Shown here piece after piece: positions 5,049 to 5,887 of a stretch of 5,887 nucleotides of DNA; the stretch's first letter is position 1, and the number at the start of each line of letters is the position of its first letter. The DNA comes from Faecalibacterium prausnitzii (GTDB taxonomy: Bacteria > Bacillota > Clostridia > Oscillospirales > Ruminococcaceae), in NCBI GenBank assembly GCA_002313795.1, contig DCCL01000180.1, positions 1 through 5,887 of the forward strand, read 5' to 3'. The position numbers were made by a program, and so were the translations under genes. Under the pieces are notes generated by a model. That model saw only the letters and a program-made list of their open reading frames with translations, was not told the DNA's origin and ran no database searches.

Positions 5049-5243
5049 GACTGCTGCAAAAATTTTACCGTCGGTCAGCTGATGCTTCGCTGCATCTTAT
5101 CGGCTGGGGCAGTCCGGCAGTTTTCTGCCAGCTATCGCAAAGCAAGTTTGCGATTGAGCCGCTCGGCAGGAAACCGCCCTCCGCCCCGCCTCCGGTGGGA
5201 GGTGCAGAACGAAAACGCAGTTACCGAACAAGAGGTTCTCTTT
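5049..5243. other. Structured non-coding gap after the hybrid kinase
   Basis: No supported gene. It holds several dyads: GATGC/GCATC (5081-5085 with 5092-5096), a long imperfect hairpin at 5120-5174 and a GC-rich CCTCC/GGAGG hairpin (5189-5202). The only minus-strand U-tract is at 5067-5058 (TAAAATTTTT), about 14 bases past the GATGC hairpin, so no clean terminator for the hybrid kinase could be fixed. Confidence 0.45.
5120..5174. repeat. Long imperfect inverted repeat
   Basis: The arms GTTTTCTGCC (5120-5129) and GGCAGGAAAC (5165-5174) pair with one wobble. Inside, GCT pairs with AGC, and ATCGCAAA (5134-5141) pairs perfectly with TTTGCGAT (5147-5154) around GCAAG. The total is about 21 pairs. 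GGCAG/CTGCC (5116-5129) forms a competing small hairpin with a TTTT loop. It could be the 3' structure of the kinase mRNA or a dispersed intergenic repeat. Confidence 0.5.
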
Positions 5244-5887
5244 TTATTTGATATCCCGTATTGCTGTCTCAATATCCTGCAGGGACACCGGTTTGGAGAT
5301 ATAACCGTCCATACCGGCCTTGCGGCAGAGCTCACGGTCGGAGGAGAATGTATTTGCCGTCATGGCAAAGATGGGTACGGTATGGTCGGGACGGCTGCTG
5401 GCGCGGATACACCGTGCTGCCTCGGTGCCGTCCATCACGGGCATCTGCATATCCATGAAGATGGCGAAATACCGGCCCGGGGCCGACTGCTCGAACTTTT
5501 CCACACCGGCCTTGCCGTCTGCGGCCCAGTCCACCTCGAATCCGATGGTCTTGAGCAGCTCCGTAGCGATCTCGGCGTTGAGAGCGTTGTCCTCCACCAG
5601 CAGGACGTGCCGGCCCTGATAGCGGGTGTTGTCCATCTCTTCGGGGGCAGGGGAGAGCACAGCTTTCCGCTGAGCCTCCGAGGCCGGGGGCAGCGGAAGC
5701 TCGATGGTGAAGGTAGAGCCTTCGCCCAGCTTGCTCTGGACATTCAAGGTGCCGCCCATCCGCTTGACAAAGCCTTTGACCACCGCCATGCCCAGACCCG
5801 TGCCCTCAGTCTTGGAGATGCGGCTGTCCTCGGCACGGGTGTATTCCTCGCCGATGTGCCGGATGAACTCTTCGCTCATGCCGATGC
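5244..5887 (-). CDS. Hybrid sensor histidine kinase, C-terminal part (start outside window)
   Basis: 213 residues are visible and the frame is open at the window edge. The fragment opens in the ATPase G1 box (IGMSEEF), then the G2 box GTGLGMAVVKGFV and the closing strands (GSTFTIELPLP), so the HATPase_c domain is ordinary and intact here. After a linker of about 25 residues comes a receiver domain (from HVLLVEDN) with Asp97 of the acidic pocket, phospho-acceptor Asp143 (FMDMQMPVMDG), Thr174 and Lys196 (ISKPVSL), counted from the first visible Met. It ends shortly after the last receiver helix with no HPt or output domain in view. Such kinases relay phosphate His to Asp; the sensor part and partner lie outside. 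The Met at 5879 is inside the G1 box and is not a real start. Confidence 0.9.
   Translation of the reverse strand, partial: IGMSEEFIRHIGEEYTRAEDSRISKTEGTGLGMAVVKGFVKRMGGTLNVQSKLGEGSTFTIELPLPPASEAQRKAVLSPAPEEMDNTRYQGRHVLLVEDNALNAEIATELLKTIGFEVDWAADGKAGVEKFEQSAPGRYFAIFMDMQMPVMDGTEAARCIRASSRPDHTVPIFAMTANTFSSDRELCRKAGMDGYISKPVSLQDIETAIRDIK

Noticed and set aside
5230..5246. AAGAG-GTT-CTCTT followed by T-run as a plus-strand terminator
   Set aside because: Only a 5-bp AT-rich stem, and no plus-strand gene precedes it; on the minus strand there is no U-tract after the stem.

Overview
The window looks like chromosome from a moderately GC-rich Gram-positive gut anaerobe of the class Clostridia. The DNA style and protein families suggest an Oscillospiraceae/Faecalibacterium-like genome. 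That is a judgement from AGGAGG-type ribosome sites, VanS/VanR-style regulators, a secreted MORN-repeat protein and protein wording; no search was run.

Layout. Positions 210-2281 (minus strand) hold a two-component system in operon order: an OmpR/PhoB-type response regulator, then an overlapping sensor histidine kinase. The kinase is intact. The regulator carries a one-base insertion at 2015-2017 that separates its receiver domain from its DNA-binding domain. The region 2282-2518 is a divergent promoter region. To its right (plus strand) lies a secreted protein of about eight MORN repeats (2519-3388). A hairpin-rich gap (3389-3685) follows, then a complete D-2-hydroxyacid dehydrogenase (3686-4726) with its own terminator. 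At the right edge (5244-5887, minus strand) is the C-terminal part of a hybrid sensor kinase: the end of its ATPase domain plus a receiver domain.

The most interesting part is the roughly 300-base gap at 4780-5050. Its layout matches a type I toxin-antitoxin locus of the par/Fst kind known from enterococcal plasmid pAD1. A tiny hydrophobic peptide gene runs on the plus strand, with its ribosome site inside a 5' hairpin. A strong bidirectional terminator hairpin follows directly. A near-consensus promoter fires on the opposite strand and converges on the same terminator. A direct repeat places the exact antisense of the toxin's start region at the 5' end of the short countertranscript. The peptide frame has an in-frame UGA where the Fst-like family would be expected to carry the Trp of a WLD motif, so this copy may be inactivated, shortened or read through.

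The other gaps (61-209, 3389-3500, 5049-5243) hold inverted repeats but no convincing genes. The two regulatory systems, the MORN protein and the dehydrogenase show no sequence evidence of working in one pathway.
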